Origin: Hemerocallis citrina
Lineage: Eukaryota > Streptophyta > Magnoliopsida > Asparagales > Asphodelaceae
Reading direction: 5' to 3'
Assembly: GCA_017893485.1 (NCBI GenBank)
Contig: CM030366.1
Location: forward strand, 98,639,085-98,703,084
DNA: 64,000 nucleotides
Numbering within the stretch: the stretch's first letter is position 1; every line of letters starts with the position of its first letter. The notes beneath the pieces were generated by a model. The model did no database searches. It worked only from the letters and a program-made list of their open reading frames with translations, and was not told where the DNA came from. Shown here in pieces: positions 45,301 to 56,000 of this stretch. Position numbers and translations under genes: made by a program.

Positions 45301-45635
45301 TAGGATTTAAAATAGGACTGTAGGTTAATTTGGCTTTGGTAATCAATTAGGGGTCAAAATCAATAGCATTAGAGATAGGGTAACCAACCAAAACACGATG
45401 AACACCCAAGAGCAAATAAAGAGAACAAGAATTCAATAAAGAGAAAAGAACAACAATTGATGAAGAACGAAGCAAAAGACGAACAAATCAACATAAATAG
45501 CTCAAAATGAAATAAAAATGAATATATATTGAAACAACTCCAATATACGGTCCTAGAAAAAATACAAGAGAGTACAAATACTCAAGAAGGAGGAAAATAC
45601 ATCAAAAATACGAAAAACGAAAAATAGGGGTTACA
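42355..45635 (-). repeat. Element II 5' LTR
   Basis: 3281 bp, homologous to 34065-37440 but with visible substitutions and an ~80-base deletion near 44665. On the plus strand it begins TGTCAGACCCCACTTCC and ends GGGGTTACA. It would have driven the element's transcription leftward. Confidence 0.92.
45188..45196 (-). promoter_or_regulatory. TATA box of Element II 5' LTR
   Basis: The minus strand reads TATATAAAT followed by CTCTTTCTG, in the upstream part of the LTR. The equivalent box in the other LTR is at 36992-37000. Confidence 0.6.
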
Positions 45636-45640
45636 CATCT

Positions 45641-45861
45641 TCTTTTAAGGAATGAGTAGGTTCACCTATCTCACTCATTTTCTCGCTAGTATTGTCCACC
45701 ATATTTTCTATGGTTACATGCTGACTTATATGCTGATAGAACAAACTTTGGAGACCTCATATTTGCAATTGTAATTGATTAAATGCTCCTTTTATTTGCT
45801 CCACAATAATCTCCTTTAGGTAAACTATATCCTGTTTTATATGTTGGACTCTATTCTCCAT
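45641..45861 (-). pseudogene. Second ORF of pararetroviral block, 5' part
   Basis: It starts at an ATG (45861-45859) just after the RNase H end and reads MENRVQHIKQDIVYLKE, a helical, possibly coiled-coil stretch. One TGA interrupts it near 45758. It runs open to the Element II insertion point, and the phase agrees with the continuation at 34059 if the duplicated bases are counted once. Confidence 0.55.
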
Positions 45862-45869
45862 CCTGTAAA

Positions 45870-46540
45870 AATGAAATTGTTAGCTTCTTGATAAAAAATC
45901 TGCTAGGATGTTATCTTTTTCTTTTATATTTTCTATTGAGAAGTCGTAATGTGCTAACTCCATTTACCATCTTATCAACCTTTTATTTGCTATAGTTGGG
46001 TCTATTATTTTATTAATCCAACTTTTTGCTTGTGTATTGTCTGTTCTTACTGTAAATTTTGTATGTATTATGAATAACTCAAACTTTTTATAGCTTTTCA
46101 TTTATGTGGTAATTTTGTTGGGTCTGTGTGAATGATCCACTAGTATATCTGGCTAGTCTTTCTTCCTCTTCACCTATTTCAATGAATTTTAATACTGCTC
46201 TCCAATTATTTTCACACGCATCTGTTTCTATTATCCATGAACATTTTTTAACAGGTAATCTTAGCTTATGTAATTCTGAAGTTTGTTGTTTTAATATTTT
46301 AAGTTTCTGTTCATCCTCTGGGGTCCATCCCCATTTCTTAAACTTTTTCAGTTTTTGTTGTAACCAATTTATTTTTGCTGATAAATTTGGTATGTAACCT
46401 CTTGTTTGATTTAGTAACCCTATTATAGATTGTACTTCTCTTTTTTCTTTTAGGACATTAGGAAAAGTCTTTATTTTTTCTGCTATATGTGGTTGTAATT
46501 CTATTCCTTCATGTGATAATTTTGTTCCTAAGAATTCTAT
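45870..46540 (-). pseudogene. Pararetroviral RNase H
   Basis: It reads in fragments. The best is FTVRTDNTQAKSWINK (about 46000-46060), with the conserved Asp of the RNase H active site in the TDN motif, then YDFSIENIKEKD near 45930, typical of the end of the Caulimoviridae RT-RNase H protein. Stops and shifts between 46060 and 46540 prevent a single reading. Confidence 0.7.
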
Positions 46541-47290
46541 CTAAGTTTTGAATAATTTCATTTTCTTTTTTGATAGTATAATACCTGCAAGTTTCACTAT
46601 TTCTATGAATTTTAGTAGATGTTCTTTAAGTTGTTTCTCGTTTTCGGATCCTATTAGAATATCATCTATATATACTAATATGAAATTATTGTATTTTTCA
46701 AAAAATTTATCCATATGCTCTTGAAATATTTCTGGGCTATTTTTATAACCGAATGGTAATACATTCCATTCATAAAATTCCTGAGGTGTGCTAAATGTTG
46801 TTAAAGGTTTTGAATCTTCCGTTAGTTTTACATGATAAAATCTTGATTTACAATCAAATTTTGAATATATTTTTCTTGTTCTTACTGTGTTAAGTAGTAT
46901 TTGCATATCTGGTAGTGGGTATCCAAACCTTTTACTATTTTTATTTAGTTCCTTATAATTTACTACCATTTGAGATTAACCTCTTTTTTTCTTCTGAATG
47001 CTTTCTTACTATGAATGCTTGTGATGAATGTAGACTTTGTGATTTTCTTATGTAATTATTTTCCATTAATTCTTTTATATGTATTTTAAACTCTTCTAGA
47101 TCTGTTGGAGTATGTCGTATAGGTTTAATTTTTATTATTTTGTTCTTTTCTATTAACTCTATGTGTGCTGTGAGTTTACTTAAGTCCCATTATGCCAAGA
47201 GGTCTTCTCCGCACAGATCTTCTAATTGTTTTTGTAAAACTTTTTTAGTAGTTATTTTTTGGACTTGTTGTATTCTAGTTTTGTTTGGTA
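46541..47290 (-). pseudogene. Pararetroviral reverse transcriptase
   Basis: The 142-residue frame at 46541-46969 has VVNYKELNKNSKRFGYPLPD, YSKFDCKSRFYHVKL, EWNVLPFGYKNSPEIFQEHM and the catalytic YIDD at residues 100-103. The fingers lie upstream (46970-47200), including IRHTPTDLEEFKIHIKELM, in a shifted frame. The motif set is that of Caulimoviridae RT, closer to caulimovirus-like than to Ty3/gypsy elements in this window. Confidence 0.85.
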
Positions 47291-47294
47291 AATA

Positions 47295-47765
47295 TTAATA
47301 TTCACCATGCTTGGTTGAAGAAACTCTGATGTGTGGTAGGTTGGTTCTAGAATAAGGTTGGGTTATTCTAATTGCTATTTCTTGGTGTCGACAAGGTGTC
47401 ATAAATACAACTGATTTATGTGATATGGTTATAGGGTAGTATTGTTGAAAAAAGTCATTTCCTAAGAGCACATCATTATTCATATCATCAAACTGGTATA
47501 TTATTGGTATTCTTAGTATGTAACTTCCTATTTGTACATTAACATTTTGTTGATACTTATCAAGTATGATAGTTTGTCCAGTTAATCCAGTTATTGCTTT
47601 TTTATTATATCCATCTTGTTTCCATTTTGGTAGTAAATTTTCGTGGCATAGACTAGTTCCTGCTCCGGTGTCTATTAGACTATGATAGTTTCTTGATTTG
47701 TATTCTTCGTAAACAAATTCTGTTAGTATGTATAATGTATTTTTTGTTGCTCTTAATGGATTCAT
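47295..47765 (-). pseudogene. Second retropepsin-like domain
   Basis: A 156-residue frame with an aspartic-protease active site, LIDTGAGTSLCHENLLP, and the partner motif DVLLGNDFFQQYYP about 70 residues later. It lies directly before RT, the usual place of the Caulimoviridae protease. It is out of frame with the first protease-like domain by one shift, though the two coding stretches abut (47762-47765). Confidence 0.8.
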
Positions 47766-48088
47766 TTATCTAATATTCTATTTATTATCATACTTTCATT
47801 GTATTCTGTTATTGTGATTTTTTCTTCTTGAATTGAGTAAGGTTGTACTGAAGTAAGGAAGTCAGTTCCTAATAGCATTTCATTAATATGGTGTTCTGGG
47901 TCTACGTGTAAGTGTAATAACATTTTCTTTTTACCATTTATCCTTAGTGGTAGTATAATTTTATGTTCAATTGGATATCTATTATTGTAATAGTCTAGGT
48001 AGTAATATGGGTTTTCTAATGTTATTAATTCAGTGATTTTTATATTTGTTTGTTTCATATGTGAATTAGTGGCTCCCGTATCTACCAA
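47762..48088 (-). pseudogene. First retropepsin-like domain
   Basis: A 108-residue frame starting MVDTGATNSHMKQTN, with DTGA at the active-site position and MLLGTDFLTSVQPYS as the partner motif. It follows the movement-protein-like frame in the same phase, separated by the stop at 48104-48106. That two complete DTGA/LLGxDF pairs follow one another is unusual. One could be a degenerate structural copy. Confidence 0.7.
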
Positions 48089-48103
48089 GGCTATTTGTTT
48101 ATT

Positions 48104-48760
48104 TCATTTCCCATTGTCATAATATTCTATTTCTATTTTAAATTGGTTATTATTTTGGTGTTCTAATGTATTTATTATTGGTATTAATTCCAATGCTTGT
48201 TGCTTATTTCTTATTGATAGTGATCTCTTTCCGAACATTATTTGTGGTGCTTTTTCTTTTCCTGTTTCTTTTGCTTTATTAAAGTCGAATTCTATATAAT
48301 TTGGTATAGTCATTTCAGGATTTTCTCTAGTTGGTTTGTATCTTATAATTTCGCTGAATAGCGGCTCTATTTTAAAATTATCTGTATTTCTATTTTTTAC
48401 TTCATGGTTGCTAGTGAAAGCATAAATATTTCTTATTTGTATACTCATAACTTTGCTTTTTTCTATCATTTCTATTCCTGATAACCTATGATATATGACA
48501 AGACTTTTGTCTTTATTTTCTTCTGTCATGCTTATAGAGAAATTAGATTTTATTGTGAATTTTATCTTTTTGTACATTAGGTTTCCTTGCACTAATCCTA
48601 TTAAGGCATCTTGTGTACTTGATATTATTCTATCATCCATTAGATATATTTCCAGGGGTTTATTTATCTCTTCCTTAAAATAGGCTTTTATTATTATTTG
48701 TACTGCTCCTAAATGTATGTGTCTTAATGTTTTTATGGTTTTCTCATTTATTTTTTCCAT
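48104..48760 (-). pseudogene. Movement-protein-like (30K type) domain
   Basis: A 218-residue frame with IHLGAVQIIIKAYFKE, then EIYLMDDRIISSTQDALIGL, VQGNLMYKKIKFTI and SLVIYHRLSGIEM. This matches the arrangement of 30K movement proteins in Caulimoviridae: a G-x-V/I-x-I strand, a central Asp-Asp/Thr-Arg, and a later Gly. These proteins widen plasmodesmata for cell-to-cell spread. It shares phase with the acidic segment upstream and the first protease-like domain downstream. Confidence 0.65.
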
Positions 48761-48808
48761 TTCTTGTCTTATTATTCTTTCGGTTATTAATGGGATTATG
48801 GTTTTCCC

Positions 48809-49126
48809 TTATGCTTGTTCAATGTCTATAGGTTGTTCATTATTTCTAGCTATTATGATGGTACTTTTCTTTCTTTCGAATATTGGTAGTTTAAAATTTT
48901 CTTTTGGATTTATATCTAATTTGGTCACTCTTATTTTATCGTATTTTTGTATGTCAAAGCACATTCTTTCTTTTACTTCTTCATTGTTTTCTTCTCTTTC
49001 TGAAGGTTCTTCTATTTTTGTTATTTCTGTCATCATGTTTATTTTACATTCTTCTGTTTCACCTTCACTACTTCCACTATCTTCTTCCATTACCATTATT
49101 TCTTCATCTTCACTTATTTTTGACAA
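48809..49126 (-). pseudogene. Acidic linker segment of the polyprotein
   Basis: A 105-residue frame, highly acidic (EDEEIMVMEEDSGSSEGETE, EPSEREENNEEVKERM), between the zinc knuckle and the movement-protein-like domain. It is in phase with the latter. Acidic stretches commonly border capsid proteins in Caulimoviridae. No fold can be assigned. Confidence 0.55.
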
Positions 49127-49206
49127 TTCTTCATCATATTCTATGGGTTCATAGTTATGTTGTTCATTTCTTCAATTTCTTCTATGTATTTTACATTTTA
49201 TTTTTT

Positions 49207-50199
49207 TCATTTTTTAGGGCAATTTGGTGATATATGTCCTACCTCCCCACATATGTAACAATTATATTTCTTTGGGTTTTTCATATACTGTCTATTTTTA
49301 TTTATTCTTCTAAAGTATTTTTTATAGGGTTTTCTATATCTCTTAAAAGTTTTTCTATATTTTAGTTTATATTTTTGGAATTTGTGATTATTCTTCTTTG
49401 TATAATTATAGTTATTATTGCATCCCCAATGATTCGGTCTTGCATCTTCACAACAAATTCTTTGTTTATATGTTCTATAATATTTCATTGTTGCTCTAGC
49501 ATCTTGGCATACTTTATCTCTATAATCTTTTACGAATTGTGTTCTATACCCGAAAGTGTCTACTTCTGGTTTTACTTTCTCACCTATGTATGCACTATAT
49601 ATATTTATACTTCATGGATCAGGGAGTTTTAGAAAGAATGAATCCAGGATTGGACTCCTTTCTTCTTTTGTGTAATAACTATCTTGAAAATATTCTCTAA
49701 ATTCACAAGCATAGTTGTCAAAATAACACATGTCGCATATTTCTAAGTTGCTTAGTCTCCATCTTGCTTGATTCTTTTTGTATATGGTGTGTTTTTCTCC
49801 TTTATCGTATACACTGAATTTTGTTCTTATTGCTATCTCGTAATTCGTAATTATTTCTTTTAGACCTAAGGTTCGTTGTGCTGAGGTTTCTTCAGTTCAT
49901 TTATCATCAATTGGTCTTGATTTTCTTATAGTATTTCTTTCTTCTTTCTTTAATCCATTCCACCATTTTGCTACTACACCTATAAAGGTGGCTTCCATAA
50001 ATTTCTCAAATGCGTTTCCTGTAAGATTCTGTCTAAATCCTACTATTAGTGACGCTTTTACCCATTCTTCAATTGTCCTGTCTATGTCTTTTACGCAATC
50101 TAGGTCTAACCATTCTCCATTCCCTGCTATTCCTTTTTCGTAGTGTTCTGTAGGTTCATATTTTGGGGTTTCCTTTTCTTTGTCTTTTCCTAGCTGCAT
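49207..50199 (-). pseudogene. Capsid-like protein with zinc knuckle
   Basis: Frames at 49897-50199 and 49207-49488 share one phase; the middle is interrupted by stops near 49490-49890. The first has EWVKASLIVGFRQNLTGNAF and FIGVVAKWWNGLKKEERNTI, a capsid/gag-like helical pattern. The second is strongly basic (YKKYFRRINKNRQYMKNPKK) and carries CYICGEVGHISPNC, a C-x2-C-x4-H-x4-C knuckle that would bind nucleic acid. Confidence 0.7.
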
Positions 50200-50865
50200 T
50201 CTTCTTTTTGTGTTTTGCCATTTCGATGGTGATTGGTAAGGTTTTTTTTAGGTGGTGGCCTTAAGAATTCGTACATGTCATTTGGAATTTCTGAAGGTTT
50301 TGCTATAATCTTATCTTGGTCCATTTTTATTTCTTCATTTGTTATGTCTAGATTTTTCATGGCTTCTTCTACTTCTACTGGGTTAGAATTTGCCATTAAA
50401 TCTTCTATTTCCAAGATATTTATATTAAGTTTTGTTATTGCTTCGAACTCCTTCATACCTTCTTCCGTTATGCCTAATTCTTCTTCCGGGTAGTTAGTTA
50501 TATATCTAGCTAATTCTTTTATATTTTTATTTATGATTTTTAAATCTTTTCTTATATCTCCTACAATTTCAGGACTATTGTAATCTTCTTCCAACTCTTG
50601 TATGTTTATCATATAAATTTTTGGGGTTATGTTAGGATTTAATGCAACTGCTTCATTGGCCATACTTAGCCTGTTATTTTGTATGCTAATAGTTGTCAGT
50701 AATACCAACTTGCTTCTTCGTTTCTGTAATCTAATACTCTATATGCTATCTTTTTTTGTATTTCTTTAGGTAGTTGATTAGTTACTTTTCTTGTTAGTAA
50801 TAAGTATTCTAATATTTCTTTACTAGCAATATGCTTCTCTCGATTAATCTTTTATCAATGTATCT
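50190..50865 (-). pseudogene. N-terminal region of the pararetroviral polyprotein
   Basis: The 172-residue frame at 50190-50708 is acidic and helical (MANEAVALNPNITPKIYMIN, IKELARYITNYPEEELGITE) and ends in a basic tail. Coding continues upstream to about 50865 (KEILEYLLLTRKVTNQLPKE) after a frame change. No domain is recognised. It is the first coding part of the block. Confidence 0.5.
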
Positions 50866-51034
50866 AATCTTGAATTTTGAAAGATTTTTTAATTTTAGTT
50901 ACTTTATTTTCTGTGAATTTTCCAGCTTTTATAAGGATAAAATGTATTATAGTTTATAATTTCTAAAGTAGGGTTATATATAAAATTTTGTTTTTAGGTT
51001 ATTATATTAATAGGGTTAGTTAGATATAATATTT

Positions 51035-51110
51035 TGTAAAAGTGGGTCGTTTGGCTAAATCTTTTTGATAGTGGGTCGTTTGGCTAAATAATTATCAAAA
51101 GTGGGTTAGC
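51035..51110 (-). repeat. Right inverted arm of the pararetroviral block
   Basis: The plus strand has AGTGGGTCGTTTGGCTAAAT twice in tandem (51041-51060 and 51071-51089), followed by AATTATCAAAAGTGGGTTAG. Its reverse complement aligns with 31712-31794. It is immediately followed by (GGGTT)n-like GGGTTGGGTTGGGTTGGG. Confidence 0.6.
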
Positions 51111-51348
51111 TCTTAGGGTTAGCTCGATTTGGGTTGGGTTGGGTTGGGCCCACTTACTTTCATCCTCGTGTCCTCTGCCACTTTCCTCGCCTTGGTTGCT
51201 GAGTCATGCATCATCTACTTTGGTTTTCTAATCCATCTAACACTCTAAAAACTCTCTTCTAAGTTACACAAATGAAGTTTTAAGCATCACATAGAACAAG
51301 GAATGTTTGATAAACTTCAATGGTGTATAGCAAATATGACAATAAGTT
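51111..51348. other. Spacer between pararetroviral block and Tat element
   Basis: A short GGGTT-repeat stretch (51130-51148), then AT-rich sequence with no recognisable feature. The Tat element starts at its right edge. Confidence 0.5.
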
Positions 51349-51383
51349 TGTTACGCCCTATTGGTCTTCTCATGGGGACAAGT

Positions 51384-51505
51384 AACGGGTGGCAGTTGGT
51401 CCAACCCCGACATTACCTGGGCTAGGTCCGACTCGTCAAGTAGCAGGTGGCAGTTGGTCCAAACCAGACATTGCCAGGGCTAGGCCCGCCCCGTCTGGTA
51501 GTGAT
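51384..51505. repeat. 57-bp tandem duplication in Tat LTR
   Basis: Two adjacent copies beginning GGTGGCAGTTGGTCCAA (51387 and 51444), each followed by ACATT-CC-GGGCTAGG, with a few differences. It lies close to the LTR's downstream end. Confidence 0.75.
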
Positions 51506-52094
51506 CTTGGACTAACCATTTCTCGATTCAGGTCGGATTCAAACTCAAGTGTTTAGGCCCAATACACAGGTCAGACTCAAGTATTTAGGTCCGATTGGCT
51601 GAACAGTAGTTTAGCCAGGCTTGAACCTTCGCATATATAAGAGTCAGGCGCGGCCTATTGCTAGCCTTGGGGATTATCCAATGTTAGTGACTGCCAGTAT
51701 CAACTGATGCCTTGAGTTGTAGCTAGTTTGGTCAATGTAGGAATTTGAGTAGTTGATGTTGTTTGTTTTTGGGGTGTGGTGGCAACAGGTGTGAGTTCTT
51801 GTAATTTGTGTAGCGGAAGATGTAGTACTGGCGTCGATCCGATCCTAGGCCGCAGGACCGGCTCGGGAGTAGTAGAAGAGAGGTGGAGGCCGGGTGCTCG
51901 GATCGGATCTAGTAGCTCGGCTTGGATCTTTGAGGCTTGACTCGGTCTTTTGTACCTGCACACTGTCTAGAAACACCGGGAGAAGTCCTGGCAACAGGCC
52001 CTCCGACAATCTAGTCAGTCACTGAGAAAGTAACAATAGCTAGGGTTCAGATAGGGAAAAGTTTATTACCTCCAGAAGTGAGGAGGGAGTCTGG

Positions 52095-52102
52095 TATTTA
52101 TA
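52095..52102 (-). promoter_or_regulatory. TATA box of Tat LTR
   Basis: The minus strand reads TATAAATA within CCTATAAATACCAGACTCC, about 165 bases inside the LTR and ~80 bases before the conserved leader motif, matching the arrangement at 501-600. Confidence 0.65.
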
Positions 52103-52270
52103 GGTAGGGGTAAACAGGTCTGAGACCCTAACGGACCGGGTCGGACCCGTTCGCCAATGGGCTTGAATGGGCTGAAGCCCGTTTGACTCGTTTGACTTGA
52201 TGATCACAGGGGAGAGAAGTCTGAGGAGATCTGGTGGTCCAAATGGGGCCACGTCACTTACCCCATATTA

Positions 52271-52285
52271 GGAGCCCCCCACTCC
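52271..52285 (-). other. Polypurine tract of Tat element
   Basis: The minus strand reads GGAGTGGGGGGCTCC, immediately upstream of the LTR start. It supports the LTR boundary at 52265 and the minus orientation. Confidence 0.65.
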
Positions 52286-52536
52286 TGGAAGGCGGCGTAA
52301 GCCAGCCGTGGAGGAGTAGTCTGTCCCCATCGGAAGAGTGGAGCGGTGTGTCTAGAGAGTATGACTTATAGCTTCTTGGAGTGGTAAGTGGGGTAGGACG
52401 AAGGAGATCCTCTGAAGGAAGAGGGGTTGAGGGTCGAGGACCGATGGTCGGGAGCCGAACGTCGAGCACTGAACTGAGCCTGTGGGGGCCCAGGAATTTG
52501 GCTTGAGGTTTATGAACCGCACTTCAAAGGCCGAGC

Positions 52537-53055
52537 GTCAAACCCCTATGCGCTCGAATGCTGAGGCTTACTGCCGAGCGTCGAGCCCCGAAAGCTAGGG
52601 GTGGCTCGAGGTTACTGCCAAGCGTCGAGCACCCCCAGTTTGAGAAAGATTGGGGGCAGCTCGAAATCTCTGTCGAGCGTCGAGCTCCAAGCTTGTCATA
52701 AAAGCTAGGGGGTGGCTCGGAAACCGCTGTCGAGCGTCGAACCCCTAAGCTTGTTGTAAAAGCTAGGGGTGGCTCAGAATTACTGCCGATCGTCGAGCCC
52801 CCAAGCTTGTTGTAAAATCTAAGGGATGGCTTGAGGTCAATGCCGAGCGTTGAGCCCCCCAGCTTGCTGTACAAGCTAGGGGGAGACTCAGAATCGCTAC
52901 TGAGTGTCAAGCCCCCAAGCTTGCTGTAAAAGCTAGGGGATGGCTCGAGGTCAATGCTGAGCGTTGAACCCCCCAATTGCTGTAAAAGCTAGGGGGTGGC
53001 TCGGAATCGCTAGCCGAGCATTGAGCCCCCAAGCTTGTTGTAAAAGCTAGGGTGT
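52537..53055. repeat. Tandem array A, part 1 (57-bp unit)
   Basis: About nine copies of a ~57-base unit containing AAGCTTGTTGTAAAAGCTAG, GGGTGGCTCG and GAGCGTCGAGCCCCC. Units tend to alternate between a GGCTCGAGGTCAATGCCGAG type and a GGCTCGGAATCGCTGCCGAG type. It lies between the 3' LTR and the antisense gene. Long frames inside it are repeat artefacts. Confidence 0.92.
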
Positions 53056-53060
53056 GGCTC

Positions 53061-56000
53061 TGTAACACCCCGAATTTCAAATAAGACTGAATTCAAAGTT
53101 TCACAGGATCTTTACACTTCACTTTGTACAATTTTACAAGGAATTTAAAAGTTTATTTACAACAATGATTACATTAACACAGCAGAATTATAAATTACAA
53201 CATAGTACATGGATTAAATAACAACTTGAACATTTCTGTAAGCAGCATTCATTCTTTAGTCTTTTCAATCACTTTATCCTACATAGAAACTGTGGGCACG
53301 TCAGTTGCATACAACTAACGCTAGGATATAATACATCAATTTCTCTTACTTAGAAAGCACACACTTGTCACAAACAATGCTAAGGGGGACTATCCTATTG
53401 ATGTCGTGTGTGAATGTGTACTTAGTCCTTACTACAATTATTTATATTAGATGACACTAATGCGCACTTGTTCGGATTCTATGCATCCCATACTACATAG
53501 GTCCGAGGATAAGCCCTTAATCGTTCTTCATCTTGTAGGGTTGGATCCCTAGCTATGACTTAAACTACTACAGTAACTACGGTAAGTATCTTAGATGTCT
53601 TATGAGCTACGAGCCCATGTCCAGACAGCCTGGAGGAGAATCCCACGTCATGACATGACGCATCATGTAGATAGCCTATGGACAATTCAGCCTCCGTCAT
53701 TGGACAATGGCACTACATAGTCACCAAACACCCCACAAGCATCGCCATGATCTCGATAATTCCGGAGATAGATTCACGTCATGACATAACGCATCATGTC
53801 GACAGCCTGTAAAAATTCTCACACTGTGAATCCGAGGCCCTCATACTTGTATTTGTCTCTTACTTCATCACATCTTCACTTTGTTTCTAATCCTTAGTTG
53901 TTTGAATCATGAATAAAATCAACACCCTAGAGTTAGCACTTTCTCTATACTGGTCTTAACCATCAATCAATAATAACGACCCAAACTTGGTCTTTCATTT
54001 CAACATTTCATCTCAAAAGAATTTATTCAATGCCGGTATAAGGACTTAGCTACACTCTAGTCCATAATCTCATTTCACGTTCATAAAAATTGAGTATTCG
54101 TACTCACAATTTTTTCTCATAATTCATCATGATCTTTCATTTAATTTCCATGCATTATTCATGTATGACACAACAATTCATTTATTAACTTACCAACATT
54201 CATAATCAAACTTCGCATAATTTCTTTGCGTTCACAAGGTTATTCTTTCATTTATTAAGTAAAAAAAAATCACATTTTCATTCTTATAATAATTATCAAG
54301 TTCTTTAATTTCACACTTTGATATAAAGATCACTTTTGATTCTCCAAATTAAGTTGGAATAATGTAGAAATAATTTTCATAAGATCTAATTAATTTATAA
54401 GGAATTTTCATATTTTTTTCAAATTTTTATTTCACCAAACCCCCCCAAAAAATCGAATTTTAAAAGAAAAGGGGAAGGCCGGATTCGTACCCACGCACAA
54501 ACCCCCCGCCGAAATGAATAGTAACCAACTTCAGGCGCACCCGAAGACCGGAATGACCACAGTGACTAGCTGTCAGATGAAGGACTTAATTGATACTTAT
54601 GTTTGGTTCTCGGGTTTTGAGTTAAAATCAGATTTTAGAAAAACAAAGTCTCTTGTGAGACTCGAACCCAAGACCAATCCTCCGCTGAGCTATAGTAACG
54701 CTTTTTAAATGCACCCACTGACCAGTAGGTCTAAGTGACTAACCCGTATAGAAAATCGATCAAAATGTTTTTGTGTCAGACTGGACTGTTTCTGGTTCTT
54801 TTTTAGAAACTCGATTTTTTTCAATCAATTTGTTCTTATAAAAATATAGATCTTTTCCGGATTAATATTTTTGTAACTCATACTTTTCTTAGATTGTCAA
54901 AAATCTCATTTTTACACATAGAAGACTATTTTTCCTTTAGTTCATTTAAAAATGATTCATGAATACATTTCGACATAGAAACATTTCTTTTTAGAAAAAA
55001 ATCATTTATCAACGTATTTCCCCTCATTCATAATGAGTTCATTCAATTATTATTTTCATTCTTTAACACGATCAAGATCTTAAATTAATCCTATTTTCAC
55101 AAATTACTCTTTTTCTTATGTTTCGAAAGGCAACATTGGTGATAATCTAGTGACTACAACACTACTCATACATGGCAATTCTAAACACACTTTTACCACA
55201 ATTAACTTATTTCTTAATCCATGGTTTACTATTTTGCATTTTATAAATTATCCATAAGAACAATTTTCCATATATTGCATTCTACCATTCATTCATAAGA
55301 AAATTTTCACAAAATCATAATTCGTCAATTCTAACATGCAAATATACTAACAAACCATCATAACACATTTTAATTAATACATTCTAATCCATTTTACAAA
55401 CTTTTCATGTAGATCAATTAGAGTGCTTTCCTTATTAGTCTCTTTAACAAGCATAGAACAATCTTTCCTACTTATTTCTAATATAATCACAATTTCACGT
55501 CCCAGCATGATATCTATGTTAGATGTTTGAGAAATTGCCCACCTTAAATGAAGAAACAAAGAAACTCCTTAGAGAAACTCCTTGAACACACGACCCTCTC
55601 CTAGTTGTGAGTCTTCTCCTCCTTGTTTGTGCACACCAAGAGCCTTCTCCTCCTTGCTTAGAATGAACCCGAGCTCCTCTCTCTCTCCTCTTGATGTAGG
55701 CTAGCCTCCAATGGTGAAAGGGAATACATACAAAGCACAACTCTCAATCTTTTTGCTCACACAAATTTTGACCACTCTATCTTTTCTTCTCACTCTTTGC
55801 AAATTTCTATTGGTGCAAAGAGATGAATGGCTAATGGGGGCTATTTATACACTACTCAAGGCTAAATGAAGGGTGGAGATGCATTTAGATGAGTTTAGAT
55901 GAGAGACTAGGATGCATTTAGGAGTTAGAACAACTACCCATGATCACACAACCACCTCTCCATCACTCCATCTCTCCCACCTCCTCTAGCATAATCCGGC

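Larger units (their letters stand above)
34065..45635 (-). mobile_element. Element II: chromodomain Ty3/gypsy, 11.6 kb
   Basis: An LTR retrotransposon on the minus strand with LTRs at 34065-37440 and 42355-45635. The flanking 5-mers are CATCC (34060-34064) and CATCT (45636-45640), a duplication with one later change. It has a Met-tRNA PBS, a gag with a zinc knuckle, protease, RT, RNase H, integrase and a chromodomain, so it is a complete but mutated chromovirus. Its LTR ends resemble the outer solo LTR at 5317-20453. It is inserted inside the second ORF of the pararetroviral block. Its LTRs differ more than those of Element I, so it is older. Confidence 0.92.
31712..51110 (-). mobile_element. 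Endogenous pararetrovirus-like block (interrupted)
   Basis: A minus-strand region coding, in order, for a capsid-like protein with zinc knuckle, a 30K-type movement-protein-like domain, two retropepsin-like domains, RT and RNase H, then a second ORF of unknown function. There is no integrase and there are no LTRs, which fits Caulimoviridae-type sequences fixed in a plant genome. Several frameshifts and stops mark it as an old, inactive copy. Element II (34065-45635) is inserted within its second ORF. Inverted copies of a ~75-bp motif bracket the block (31712-31794 and 51035-51110). Those arms set my boundaries and may not belong to the virus. Confidence 0.75.
51349..52265 (-). repeat. Tat element 3' LTR
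   Basis: On the minus strand it begins TGGGGTAAGTGACGTGG at 52265 next to a polypurine tract, has a TATA box, then GATTGTCGGAGGGCCTGTTG (about 52013-51994) as the leader motif, and ends GGGCGTAACA at 51349. The end is a best guess because the other LTR is outside the window. Confidence 0.6.

Noticed and set aside
48717..49230. Leu/Ser/Phe-rich plus-strand frames resembling membrane proteins
   Set aside because: Antisense shadows of the acidic and basic segments of the pararetroviral polyprotein.
52524..52976. 150-residue minus-strand repetitive frame and similar ones at 56499, 58289 and 58553
   Set aside because: The unit length of 57 is a multiple of three, so the tandem array keeps frames open; the peptide repeats mirror DNA repeats. 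A real repeat protein is not supported.
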